Origin: Candidatus Enterococcus moelleringii
Lineage (GTDB): Bacteria; Bacillota; Bacilli; Lactobacillales; Enterococcaceae
Direction of reading: 5' to 3'
Assembly: GCF_017377575.1 (NCBI RefSeq)
Contig: NZ_JAFREM010000027.1
Coordinates: 32,647 to 96,646, forward strand
DNA: 64,000 bases
This document shows positions 27,258-35,723 of this stretch, piece after piece. The position numbers and the translations under genes are program-made. Positions within the stretch are counted from its first letter, which is position 1. Every line of letters begins with the position of its first letter. The notes beneath the pieces were generated by a model. That model did not search any database. It was given only the letters and a program-made list of their open reading frames with translations, and was not told the DNA's origin.

Positions 27258-27342
27258 CCCGTCGGTGGGTGGCCGACGGGAAAAGGAGTTAAAAAAATGA
27301 AAAAGTGTTAGGGTTGTTTGTTGGTATACTTATATACTACAA
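27258..27342 (+). repeat. Hairpin/mini-ORF repeat, copy 1
   Basis: Hairpin CCCGTCGG-tgggtgg-CCGACGGG (27258-27280), AAGGAG, ATG 27297 with stop TAG 27309-27311, then the shared GGGTTGTTTGTTGGTATAC tail. The ORF is M-K-K-C. Confidence 0.85.
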
Positions 27343-27443
27343 GATAAATGTGAAAATGTCATGAATTTAGTCTTGACAAACTATGAAGCTTATTGTAGCG
27401 AAAGAAAAACTTTAGAATTTAGGTAATTTAGACAAAAAGAAAA

Positions 27444-27525
27444 CCCATCGGTGGGTGGCCGACGGGTAAGGAGTTAAAAATGAAAAAGTGTTAGGGTTGT
27501 TTGTTGGTATGCTTATATAATACAA
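27444..27525 (+). repeat. Hairpin/mini-ORF repeat, copy 2
   Basis: Hairpin CCCATCGG-tgggtgg-CCGACGGG (27444-27466; one A-C mismatch), AAGGAG, ATG 27480, TAG 27492-27494, shared tail with TATAATAC. Confidence 0.85.
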
Positions 27526-27754
27526 CCTAGATGTGAACGATTTGTGAATGTAGTGTTGGAAAAGTGTAAAACTTGAAGAAAGGTGAGAATTTTTTAAGGA
27601 TGCTGTACATACATGCTTTTCTAAGCCCGTGAAAAATGAATCTCATCGTCATACGCCTATCATTTTACTAAACGTCACGAGTCTTTTTTTATTAGTGACT
27701 ACTGAATTTCTTTCTATCTCAATAGAACTGCGAAAAGTAAAACTGATAAAAATA

Positions 27755-27838
27755 GCCTGCCGGTGGGTGGCCGGCAGGCAAGGAGTTAAAAATGAAAAAG
27801 TGTTAGGGTTGTTTGTTGGTATACATATACTATACAAG
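27755..27838 (+). repeat. Hairpin/mini-ORF repeat, copy 3
   Basis: Hairpin GCCTGCCGG-tgggtgg-CCGGCAGGC (27755-27779, nine pairs), AAGGAG, ATG 27792, TAG 27804-27806, shared tail. Confidence 0.85.
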
Positions 27839-28152
27839 ATAGATGTGACTAAAATATGAACGAAGTGTTGGAAAAGTTTAAAACTTGAAAAAGATCAACA
27901 CATCTAACTAAAATTCACCATTTATTAGATAGAAAATAATTCTTAGTCAGTTTCCTATTTTTGGATACTATGAAAGCAGGACTGACAGCTACCTCCGTGT
28001 AAAGGAATTCATTTTTCCAAGACCACGAAAAATGAGTCCTATCGTCATACGCCTATCATTTTACTAAACGAGTTTAACCGTAATTTTGAGCAGATTTGAT
28101 TAGTAAAGCTTTCACGATATAAAACTGCGAAAAGTAAAAGTGACAAAAGAAA

Positions 28153-28236
28153 ACCTGCCAGTGGGTAGCTGGCAGGTAAGGAGTTAAAAATGAAAAAGTG
28201 TTAGGGTTGTTTGTTGGTATACATATATAATACAAG
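28153..28236 (+). repeat. Hairpin/mini-ORF repeat, copy 4
   Basis: Hairpin ACCTGCCAG-tgggtag-CTGGCAGGT (28153-28177, nine pairs with compensatory changes relative to copy 3), AAGGAG, ATG 28190, TAG 28202-28204, shared tail. Confidence 0.85.
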
Positions 28237-28685
28237 ACAGATGTGAACGATTTGTGAATGTAGTGTTGGAAAAGTGTAAAACATTGAAAAGTTGGGAATT
28301 TGTTTTAGAAAGAATATGAATCTTTCTGAAGGGTTAGACTGTAGTTGAATATGTGGAGCTACCTCCAAGTAAGGAATTCATTTTTCGAAAGGCACGAAAA
28401 ATGAGTCCTATCGTCATACGCTTACCATCCTGCTAAACGTCACTATTTGTTAGCTAGTTAGTAACTTTTTATGACCTTTTCTATTGTAGCTACTGCAAAA
28501 AGCAGGACTGGCAACTGGCAGCTACCTCCAGGTAAGGAAATCATTTTTCGAAGCCCGTGAAAAATGAATCTTATCGTCATACGCTTACCATCCAACTAAA
28601 CATCACGAGACCATGTGTCGTAGGGAAACTATTGGATTTCTTTCTATCAATGCGGACTGCGAAAAGTTGGACTGGCAAAAAAATA

Positions 28686-28769
28686 GCCTGTCGGTGGGTG
28701 GCCGACAGGCAAGGAGTTAAAAATGAAAAAGTGTTAGGGTTGTTTGTTGGTATACATATATAATACAAG
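28686..28769 (+). repeat. Hairpin/mini-ORF repeat, copy 5
   Basis: Hairpin GCCTGTCGG-tgggtgg-CCGACAGGC (28686-28710, nine pairs), AAGGAG, ATG 28723, TAG 28735-28737, shared tail. Confidence 0.85.
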
Positions 28770-28851
28770 CTAAATGTGATAGATTCATGATCAAAGAATA
28801 GGAAAACAGTGAATTCTATGAATTAATTTCCTCTTTTTTCTTAATCCTCTA

Positions 28852-30360
28852 TTACGCTTTTAGATTTGCCTGATTTTTCTTGGCGTAAATTTCCCGCAGC
28901 ATCAAATACAAAGGAATCAGATCCTTTTCGCTGTAGTTGTGCTCTAAGACATGGATCGGAAGATTAGGCTTTTCCTTTTTCAGCAGCATAGACGAGCTGA
29001 TAATCAGGTCGTAGCCGTCTTTTAGCGATGCATCGTAAGGTTCGGCTTCCACAAAACGCAGATCGTCTAAGAAACGATACAACTCCAATACGAACATGGC
29101 ATTGTGCTCCATTGCAATCCCTACCTTCAAATCTTCCGCATAAGGGAATTGATTAAAGCAAGGCATTAACAGGTGCTTAAAGGATTTTCCTAACAGCACG
29201 CGAAGTGAGCGGACGAACTGATAATCGGTATTTTCGCCGGCAGTATGCATGAAGTTCATAATGTTTTGCTCCAGCACGTGTTCCCCTTGAGACTGATGCT
29301 CCTTATGTTCCAACACCATGCTCATGATATTTGGAAACGGTTGGCGGAACACATAATAGGCAAAGGTAATGTTCAACAGATTGCCGATAATCAGCGGATC
29401 ATCCATGACCTCTGGTTTATCTGGGAACAAGGTCTTCTTAGCAAAGCGGCGGAATTCCGTCACGAAGCTGTTAACCGGGTTCGGATACGCCTCAAAGTCG
29501 TGCAAGGTTTGCTTCAAGCTGTTGTCGTCGCGAACGGTATAAAATGGTGCGTAGTGAGCCAAGAAATAAATGAAGCTGGATTCGCCTTTTAATTGCCTAG
29601 TCGTCATCGGTACATCCAACAATTCGCCTAATGAAGTGAAATCGTAGTAAGGATTGTTCTTCATTAAGAAATTGTAGCGGGTGTCGTATTTGGCAAAGTG
29701 CTGTTTGTTGATACGCATAATGGAAATGCCCGCAAACATGCGCAATTCGTGCACACCAAAATATGTACGTGACAACGGGAAGTAGGACTTGAAGGTTTCC
29801 ACCGATTTGTCTACTAATTCTTCATCGACATCCAATGGGAAAGCTAATCCCCGAGTTCCTAGCCATAAAATATTAAACAGCGCAATCCGAATCAGACGCT
29901 CGTCACCAGACATCCCTGCTTCGGTATAAGTAAAACGCAAATTGAAGGTTTTTAAGTAGCGTTTCAAACGATCAATTTTACGGGAAACCGTGGAACGGCT
30001 GACATAATATTTATCACAAAACTTCTCAATGGTTGGTTCTTCTTCATTTAAGAAGTACAGAATAAACTGAAAAGGGACCGCTTGTTTCAGTAAATGGTAA
30101 CGGTATTCGTCTAAGCTGGCAGAAAGATTTTCTAAATTGATTTTCCCCGCCCGCATCATGATGGTTTCGTGTTCTGGATAGATTTCTTTTAATTCTGCAT
30201 CAATTTCATTTAATTCGATCACGGTTTGCTGATAGTTTAAACCCATTTCATCAGACAGTTGGCTGACCGGAAAGATTTGCATACTGGATTGATTCAAGTA
30301 ACGGAAAATTGTAAAACGTAGAAGGAGCGATGAATCAAACATCAGTTCTTCATAAAGCAT
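28852..30360 (-). CDS. Mga-family helix-turn-helix transcription regulator
   Basis: A 502-residue regulator of the Mga/AtxA type. It has an N-terminal winged-helix region, a second HTH near residues 105-130 (EKFCDKYYVSRSTVSRKIDR), PRD-like central helices and a C-terminal PTS EIIB-like region (about 415-500, including KVGIAMEHNAMFVLELYRFL). Related enterococcal proteins such as MafR act as global regulators of carbohydrate uptake; whether this is the orthologue cannot be decided by eye. It has its own leader (AAGGAGG before ATG 30360) and faces the repeat region. No operon partner is present. Confidence 0.85.
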   Translation of the reverse strand: MLYEELMFDSSLLLRFTIFRYLNQSSMQIFPVSQLSDEMGLNYQQTVIELNEIDAELKEIYPEHETIMMRAGKINLENLSASLDEYRYHLLKQAVPFQFILYFLNEEEPTIEKFCDKYYVSRSTVSRKIDRLKRYLKTFNLRFTYTEAGMSGDERLIRIALFNILWLGTRGLAFPLDVDEELVDKSVETFKSYFPLSRTYFGVHELRMFAGISIMRINKQHFAKYDTRYNFLMKNNPYYDFTSLGELLDVPMTTRQLKGESSFIYFLAHYAPFYTVRDDNSLKQTLHDFEAYPNPVNSFVTEFRRFAKKTLFPDKPEVMDDPLIIGNLLNITFAYYVFRQPFPNIMSMVLEHKEHQSQGEHVLEQNIMNFMHTAGENTDYQFVRSLRVLLGKSFKHLLMPCFNQFPYAEDLKVGIAMEHNAMFVLELYRFLDDLRFVEAEPYDASLKDGYDLIISSSMLLKKEKPNLPIHVLEHNYSEKDLIPLYLMLREIYAKKNQANLKA

Positions 30361-30528
30361 CTTATTTCCTCCTTTTTTAAGTGTAATTCGCCGAAAATCG
30401 GCAGATACTTGTCTACATTGTACTTTATTTGTTAAAAACTGTCAGTTTATAGACACGCAGGGCCATCAGAGCTTAATGTTATGCAGAAATTCTCGATTTC
30501 GTGTATGCTGAAGCTGAAGGTGATAAAC

Positions 30529-31128
30529 ATGACAAAATCAAGGCTGGAGGCCTTTACTGACGGCGTAGTCGCCATCGTTTTGACGGTTTTGGTCTTAGAT
30601 ATTCAAATACCTGATCCGCCGACATTAGGGTCGCTTTTCAGCATTTTTCATACGCTGCTGGCCTATGTAGTCAGCTTTATTTTTGTGGCGGTGATTTGGG
30701 TGAACCATCATCGGGTTATGCAGATGACGGAAAAAATTAATTACGGCGTGATCTGGGCCAATATTTTCTGGCTCTTTTGGCTAACTTTGTGTCCGGCGGT
30801 AACCAGCTGGGTGGGGCGTAATCCCAATGAGTTTTGGCCGGAATTGGCGTATGTGGTGGTGTATGGAATGTGGAGTTTTTCCTTTGGTGTCTTATCAAAG
30901 AAAATTATTAAAGCCAATGACCCCGACAGCCATGTGGTGAAGGTCCTGAAGCGGGACAAACGCAGCCGGCTATCTATGATTATTAATCTGATCCTGCTGG
31001 CGGGCGTGTTCATTTATCCGGCGGTGGGGATGCTTGGACGGTTCCTAGTTTCGGCTTTGTGGGTAGTTTCTTACCGCAAGGCGGATGAGTACTATCATAA
31101 AATTTTTCCAACCAAAAAACGAGCTTGA
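30529..31128 (+). CDS. TMEM175-like potassium channel family protein (DUF1211)
   Basis: A 199-residue integral membrane protein with about six helices. The conserved RxxxFxD-type motif of bacterial TMEM175 channels is in RLEAFTDGVVAIVLTVLVL at the very N-terminus, with VNHHRVM at the end of the third helix. ATG 30529 is preceded by GAAGGTGA and puts the motif at the start as in relatives; an ATG at 30481 adds an unconserved stretch. Bacterial members form potassium leak channels. A strong terminator overlaps the stop. Confidence 0.85.
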   Translation: MTKSRLEAFTDGVVAIVLTVLVLDIQIPDPPTLGSLFSIFHTLLAYVVSFIFVAVIWVNHHRVMQMTEKINYGVIWANIFWLFWLTLCPAVTSWVGRNPNEFWPELAYVVVYGMWSFSFGVLSKKIIKANDPDSHVVKVLKRDKRSRLSMIINLILLAGVFIYPAVGMLGRFLVSALWVVSYRKADEYYHKIFPTKKRA

Positions 31129-31153
31129 TCACTACGATCAAGCTCGCTTTTTT
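31120..31153 (+). terminator. Terminator after the TMEM175-like gene
   Basis: CGAGCTTGATC and GATCAAGCTCG arms with a five-base loop followed by C-T6, overlapping the stop codon. It could also act on the convergent ABC operon. Confidence 0.9.
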
Positions 31154-31190
31154 CATAACTAGCAAGCTGAAGGAGTTCCTGCAGCTCTTT

Positions 31191-31934
31191 TTATGGTTCT
31201 GGATGCAGCACCCGACGTAGGAATTCTTTAGTACGGGCTTCTTTTGGTCGAACGAAGAGGTCTTCTGGTGAGCCTTCTTCAGCGATCAAGCCTTGATCCA
31301 TGAAGATTACCCGGTCAGATACTTCTTTAGCAAAGGCCATTTCGTGGGTTACCACTACCATGGTCAAGCCAGATTCCGCCAAGTTTTTCATAATGCTTAG
31401 CACGTCGCCCACCATCTCTGGGTCCAATGCTGAGGTTGGTTCGTCAAACAGCATTACTTCTGGGTCCATCGATAAGGCGCGGGCGATGGCTACCCGTTGT
31501 TTTTGTCCGCCAGACAGCTGGGCTGGTTTAGCATCCGCAAAACGGGACATGCCAACTTTTTCCAGGTTTTCCAAAGCAACTTTGCGGGCTTCCTGTTCGT
31601 TGCGTTTCAAGACGGTCATTTGGCCGCTCATGCAGTTTTGCAGGACATTCATATTGTTAAACAGGTTGAAGGATTGGAACACCATGCCTAAGTGGGTACG
31701 GTATTTCGGCAGGTTGTAGCCATCCTCCAAGACGTTTTCACCTTTATAAAGGATTTTTCCGTCAGTTGGTGTTTCTAATAGGTTGATACAACGCAGGAAG
31801 GTTGATTTCCCAGAACCAGAGGCTCCGATGATGGTCACAACTTCTCCTTTGTTCACGTTCATACTAATATCTTTTAAGACGAGATGATCGCCAAAGCTTT
31901 TTTTCAAGTGTTCAATTTGAATAATGTTATCCAT
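31191..31934 (-). CDS. Amino-acid ABC transporter ATP-binding protein (GlnQ/HisP type)
   Basis: The 247-residue ATPase of the polar amino-acid importer encoded with the fused permease upstream. Walker [10 protein letters not shown], signature [15 protein letters not shown], Walker [15 protein letters not shown] and switch [10 protein letters not shown] are all intact. It begins 17 bases after the permease stop with a GGAGGGAG-type site. The lysine riboswitch upstream of the operon points to lysine or a related cationic amino acid as substrate. Confidence 0.93.
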   Translation of the reverse strand: MDNIIQIEHLKKSFGDHLVLKDISMNVNKGEVVTIIGASGSGKSTFLRCINLLETPTDGKILYKGENVLEDGYNLPKYRTHLGMVFQSFNLFNNMNVLQNCMSGQMTVLKRNEQEARKVALENLEKVGMSRFADAKPAQLSGGQKQRVAIARALSMDPEVMLFDEPTSALDPEMVGDVLSIMKNLAESGLTMVVVTHEMAFAKEVSDRVIFMDQGLIAEEGSPEDLFVRPKEARTKEFLRRVLHPEP

Positions 31935-31951
31935 GAAAATACTCCTCCCTC

Positions 31952-33556
31952 TTATTTATCCGCTTCAATGGCAACGTCGTCTGCTTCTTCCAATCGTGCA
32001 TAAGCATCCGGACCATCCATTTTCTTCTCTACAAAGCGCAATAGGCGAGTGGCTGAGAAGGTCAGTACGAAATAAATCACACAAATAATGAAGTAGGTCT
32101 GGAAGAACATGTAGTTGGTTCCAGCCGCTGATTTCCCTTGGAAGAACAGCTCAGAAACGGAAATAATACTCAAAACAGAAGTATCCTTGATGTTGATGAC
32201 CAATTCATTCCCAGTAGCTGGCAGGATGTTGCGCAATACTTGCGGCAAGACAACCTTGTTCATCATTTGGCCATGAGTCATCCCAATTGCTTGAGCGGCT
32301 TCAAATTGTCCTTTGTCTACGGCGAAAATTCCGCCACGAACGATTTCTGACATGTAAGCACCGGTATTAATCGAAACAATAAACAAGGCTGCAGCTGTTC
32401 GGTTCAAGTCGATCCCGAAGGCCATCGCAATTCCGTAATAGATAACCGCTGATTGTACGATCATTGGTGTGCCGCGGAAAATTTCGATGTAGGCATTTAA
32501 AACCCAGCCGAAAACTTTTTGCAGGCCGCGTTTGGCGCTGTTTTTTGATTCAGGAATCGTACGGAAAACGCCGATTAACAAGCCGATCCCCGTACCAACT
32601 GTGGTACCGACGATTGCCAGCAGCAAGGTCATACCAGTTCCTCGTAAGAACATCATACCGTTTTGATTCAGGATACGGATAAAGACGTTTTCCTGTGAAC
32701 CATCTTCGTTAGTGGCAACTTCTTCATTGGCCGGCTGATCTTTAATCGCCTGGTCCATGATCTCGGTGCGTTCTTCCGCTGGAATTTCGCTCAAGATTTG
32801 ATTAACTTCTGCTAATAAAGGATCACCTTTACGCATCCCAACCGAGACTTGCACGTCTTCCGGGTTGTTTTGGAAGCCTTGATCTTCAGGAAATTCCACC
32901 ATGTTTAGATCAGGATTTACTGATTCAACGGTAACTCCTTCAGGTCGTTCTCCCACATAACCATCGATGGTGCCGGATTCTAAGGCTACCCGCATGGCAG
33001 GGAAATTATCCATTGCCTGCTGTTTGTCGACGTTTGGAATTTGGTCAATGACACTATAATGGAAGGTACTCAGCTGAGCGGTAATTTTCGCTCCAGAGAA
33101 ATCTTCCAGTGACGTAGCTGTTGCATATTTAGAATCTTTACGGGTGATAATAACTAATTGTGATTCGTAGTATTCATCTGAGAAATCCACTTCCTTGCGG
33201 CGTTCCTCTGTTGGCGACATCCCCGCGATGACGGCGTCGATCTTACCGGATTGCAGGGCTGGCAATAGGCCGTCCCACTCGGTTTTGACGATAACTAGCT
33301 TGCGGTCCATTTTTTCGGCGATTTGTTTGGCGATCTGGACATCGTAACCGCCGGCATAGGCTTGGTCTCCTTGAATTTGGACTGCACCGTTGCGATCGTC
33401 CTTTTGCGTCCAGTTGAAAGGTGCGTAGCCAGCTTCCATACCGACTCTCAGCTCGCCCTCCGGTGTGCGATCATCTGCATGTGTTATCTGCGGCAGAGCT
33501 AAAAATGAAACAAATAAAGCCAATAAAGCGATAACTGAAAAAATTCTTTTGTTCAT
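31952..33556 (-). CDS. Fused substrate-binding protein and permease of a lysine-regulated amino-acid ABC transporter
   Basis: A 534-residue fusion. It begins with a Sec signal peptide ([20 protein letters not shown]), then a family 3 solute-binding domain (about residues 35-265; [36 protein letters not shown]), and a HisM-type permease domain (about 300-510) with five helices and the EAA loop [12 protein letters not shown]. This GlnP-type fusion tethers the receptor to the membrane. ATG 33556 follows AAGGGGGAAG; the longer GTG ORF from 33682 runs through the riboswitch terminator and is not credible. A lysine riboswitch controls it, so lysine import is the best inference. Confidence 0.92.
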   Translation of the reverse strand: MNKRIFSVIALLALFVSFLALPQITHADDRTPEGELRVGMEAGYAPFNWTQKDDRNGAVQIQGDQAYAGGYDVQIAKQIAEKMDRKLVIVKTEWDGLLPALQSGKIDAVIAGMSPTEERRKEVDFSDEYYESQLVIITRKDSKYATATSLEDFSGAKITAQLSTFHYSVIDQIPNVDKQQAMDNFPAMRVALESGTIDGYVGERPEGVTVESVNPDLNMVEFPEDQGFQNNPEDVQVSVGMRKGDPLLAEVNQILSEIPAEERTEIMDQAIKDQPANEEVATNEDGSQENVFIRILNQNGMMFLRGTGMTLLLAIVGTTVGTGIGLLIGVFRTIPESKNSAKRGLQKVFGWVLNAYIEIFRGTPMIVQSAVIYYGIAMAFGIDLNRTAAALFIVSINTGAYMSEIVRGGIFAVDKGQFEAAQAIGMTHGQMMNKVVLPQVLRNILPATGNELVINIKDTSVLSIISVSELFFQGKSAAGTNYMFFQTYFIICVIYFVLTFSATRLLRFVEKKMDGPDAYARLEEADDVAIEADK

Positions 33557-33618
33557 GTTTTCTTCCCCCTTGATATGATAAAACGAGATGGGTTGCCTGT
33601 AATTGACAAGTATTCTGG

Positions 33619-33656
33619 CTAAAAGAAAAAAGCCGCCAGAAAACAAAGGCCGCTTG
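33619..33656 (-). terminator. Riboswitch-controlled terminator
   Basis: On the minus strand AAGCGGCC...GGCGGCTT form an eight-pair stem with one G-G mismatch, followed by TTTTTTCTTTT. It lies between the lysine riboswitch and the transporter start, as expected for transcription attenuation. Confidence 0.65.
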
Positions 33657-33675
33657 CAAATATAAGAAGATGTCC

Positions 33676-33862
33676 CTCTCACAAAACATAGCGCAACTTA
33701 GCATCACTGCTAAGACAGTCCGCAAGTTATTGACTTGCGTCCCAACATACGGCATAAAAGAGAATCCCGTACATTTCGGCGAACCTTCCTAGACCTACTT
33801 CTTCGTGCTCTTTCACTCCATAGGCTTAATAAGTTTCGCGACCTCTACCTCATTGATTGAGG
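33676..33862 (-). promoter_or_regulatory. Lysine riboswitch (L box)
   Basis: Reading the minus strand, the element carries the L-box core in order: GAGGTAGAGGTCGCGAA, AGCCTATGGAGTGAAAGA, a helix with AAGTAGGTCTAGGAAGG, TTCGCCGAA, the GCCGTATGTTGGGACGC segment, a hairpin of ACTTGCGG type, GGACTGTC, and the CTTAGC/GCTAAG P5-like helix before the closing strand. These match the conserved internal loops of lysine riboswitches. Bound lysine should favour the terminator at 33619-33656 and shut off the transporter. Confidence 0.9.
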
Positions 33863-34030
33863 CATCTCGTATTCAGTTATTGTAGGTTACAGTCTAATGG
33901 CTAGGTAGCCAAATGTCAATGGGAAAGAAATAGAAAACGCCAGTTATTTGAGGATGATTGAAAAATTTGGACATTTTCCGAAAATTTGCTGGTTTATAGG
34001 AGCGTTTTACAAAGGAAGTTAGAATAAATT

Positions 34031-34057
34031 ATAGATTGAAACCTATCTCAATCTATG
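34031..34057 (+). repeat. Inverted repeat upstream of a lipoprotein gene
   Basis: ATAGATTGA and TCAATCTAT form a perfect nine-base dyad with an eight-base spacer, about 55-80 bases before ATG 34110 and just upstream of a TATATA-type -10. It could be an operator; no known regulator motif was recognised. Confidence 0.4.
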
Positions 34058-34109
34058 GGACTCTTATATATAAGGTATAAAGCAGTAAAAAATGTAGGGG
34101 GAATATAAA

Positions 34110-34718
34110 ATGAAAAAATGGGTTGTTTTAGCGTTAATGGCAGGAATGTTGGCAGGATGCGGTTCTGGTGAGACGAAGGAGACCACTGAGGTCAATGAGA
34201 GCAGTCAGTCAGAGAGAGTTACCGAATCGACTTCAGCAACTGAGGCGACTTCTGCTGAAGAGAAGATCAAACTAAAAGAGGCTAATTTTCAGATTGAAGG
34301 AACGGATTATCGCATTCAGATTTTGGACAGTTGGGAGGTTCTTCCACCAGAAGCGGAAATTCCGTTTAGTGCCAGTGATGAACCAGGGACGTCTGGAATA
34401 ATGGCTTACGGGTTTAAAAAGACGGATATTGATGGGTTGGATACCTTCCAAAAGCTTATCAAAGATGAAATTGCTATAGCTGAGGACTTTCAAATAGAGG
34501 AAGGAACGATTCAGGAGGCTGAAGTTCAAACGCCGCTATATACTGGGAATCAATATAGTTTTACCAGCAAGTCTGAGGGCGTAAAAGTGGAAGTTCACTA
34601 TTATTTCTTAGAAACAGCGACCGATTATGTTGTAGTCAATTTTCTCGCCTTCCCTTCCTTCTTTGATCAAAAGGCGGATCTGGTTACAGAGATGCTGAAT
34701 TCTTTTACGGCGGTATAG
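34110..34718 (+). CDS. Putative lipoprotein of unknown function
   Basis: A 202-residue secreted lipoprotein. The signal peptide MKKWVVLALMAGMLAGCGSG has lipobox LAGC (Cys 17), followed by a Ser/Thr/Glu-rich linker to about residue 50 and a mature domain of mixed alpha/beta prediction (ADEPGTSG-like loops, YFLETATDYVVVNFLAFPS). GGGGG lies upstream of the ATG. I recognise no domain with confidence. It precedes the DMT transporter by 42 bases and may share its transcript. Confidence 0.8.
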   Translation: MKKWVVLALMAGMLAGCGSGETKETTEVNESSQSERVTESTSATEATSAEEKIKLKEANFQIEGTDYRIQILDSWEVLPPEAEIPFSASDEPGTSGIMAYGFKKTDIDGLDTFQKLIKDEIAIAEDFQIEEGTIQEAEVQTPLYTGNQYSFTSKSEGVKVEVHYYFLETATDYVVVNFLAFPSFFDQKADLVTEMLNSFTAV

Positions 34719-34760
34719 GCTGTTGAGTATCGAAAAAATAGATAAAAAGGGGTTATACAC

Positions 34761-35672
34761 ATGTGGTTTATTCACGCCATGCTGACGGTGGTGGCATGGG
34801 GGAGTGCGGATCTATTCTATAAGAAGGGAAATGATCCGCGGGATCGGTACAGTGCCGTGAAGACGACGATTATCGTCGGGCTGGTAATGGGACTGCACGC
34901 AATTATTTATTATGGCTTTATTGAAAGGATTTCTTATGATTGGATGAACCTGGTGCGCTATTTGCCGGTGTCTTCCATGTATATCGGTTCAATGGCAGTG
35001 GGCTATTTTGGGCTGCGTTACATCGAAGTCTCAATTTCGTCGCCGATTTCCAATTCGTCAGGAGCGGTAACGGCGCTATTAGGGGTTGTTTTGTTGGGTA
35101 ATAGCATCAATGGTGGACAACTTTTAGCGGTACTTTTGATCCTAATTGGAATTTTGCTTCTATCTATATTGGAAAAACAGGCCGAGGATGCGGAGCTGAA
35201 AGAAGCAGGTGTTCAAGTAGAAGAAAAATACCGCTTTGGGGCTTTGGCGATTATTTTCCCGATCATCTACATGCTAGTTGATGGCATGGGTACCTTTTTG
35301 GACAGCTACTATTTGGAGTACAAGGAGATTATGCCAGAGGATCAGGCCAATATGAGCTACGAGCTGACCTTTTTAATAGTAGCAATCTTTCTGATCGGCT
35401 ATCTGTATTTCCGCAAAAAGGAAAAAATTCAGTTCTTCCAGGAACGGGATCGCGGGTTGGCGGCGTTGTTTGAAACGATTGGCCAATTTTTCTATGTGGG
35501 AGCCATCGCTGGTAAGCAGGCGGTGATTGCGGCACCGCTGATTTCTTCTTATGCGATTATTTCGGTCTTATTAGGTCGAATCTTCCTGAAAGAAAAATTG
35601 AACTGGAAACAATATGCAGTGATCGGGATTGTGATGTTGGGAATTATGATTTTAGGGTTTTATGACGGGTAA
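34761..35672 (+). CDS. EamA/DMT-family transporter
   Basis: A 303-residue membrane protein with about ten helices in two EamA repeats, joined by a charged loop near residues 137-155. Conserved features include AWGSADLFYKKG at the start and SSYAIISVLLGRIFLKEKL in the second repeat, the usual motif before the last two helices. The substrate cannot be assigned; members export or import small metabolites. ATG 34761 follows AAAAGGGG. The downstream hairpin is bidirectional. Confidence 0.85.
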   Translation: MWFIHAMLTVVAWGSADLFYKKGNDPRDRYSAVKTTIIVGLVMGLHAIIYYGFIERISYDWMNLVRYLPVSSMYIGSMAVGYFGLRYIEVSISSPISNSSGAVTALLGVVLLGNSINGGQLLAVLLILIGILLLSILEKQAEDAELKEAGVQVEEKYRFGALAIIFPIIYMLVDGMGTFLDSYYLEYKEIMPEDQANMSYELTFLIVAIFLIGYLYFRKKEKIQFFQERDRGLAALFETIGQFFYVGAIAGKQAVIAAPLISSYAIISVLLGRIFLKEKLNWKQYAVIGIVMLGIMILGFYDG

Positions 35673-35673
35673 G

Positions 35674-35708
35674 AAAAGCCATGACTATTTTCGATAGTCA
35701 TGGCTTTT
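35674..35708. terminator. Bidirectional terminator
   Basis: AAAAGCCATGACTAT and ATAGTCATGGCTTTT arms around a five-base loop, with A-rich and T-rich flanks; it serves the DMT transporter on the plus strand and the convergent lipoprotein gene. Confidence 0.85.
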
Positions 35709-35723
35709 CAGCTGTCGTACAGC

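Larger units (their letters stand above)
27045..28850. repeat. Repeat-rich non-coding region between prs and the mga-like gene
   Basis: About 1.8 kb has no recognisable protein gene. It holds five copies of a unit made of a GC-rich hairpin, AAGGAG, a four-codon ORF (M-K-K-C-stop) and a conserved tail ending near TATAATACAAG. Between them lie about five copies of a second element, GAATCATTTTTCGAAG...CGTGAAAAATGATTC, followed by TTATCGTCATACG and ATTTTACTAAACG. Some units also share ACCTCCAGGTAAGGAA-like leaders and AAAAGTAAAACTGGC just before the hairpin. The longer ORFs that cross two units (27629-27859, 28557-28763) are not open in the other copies and I do not call them genes. Confidence 0.85.

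Noticed and set aside
27649..27837. Minus-strand ORFs of about 62 codons at 27649-27837 and 28577-28768
   Set aside because: They are mirror frames of the repeat units, lack a ribosome site and are not open in the remaining copies.
27629..27859. 76-codon ORF (and its look-alike at 28557-28763) crossing the prs-downstream repeats
   Set aside because: They are similar only because they span the same repeats; the frame is closed in the other copies and there is no ribosome site.
33556..33682. N-terminal extension of the fused amino-acid transporter from GTG 33682
   Set aside because: It reads through the riboswitch terminator and would displace the signal peptide.
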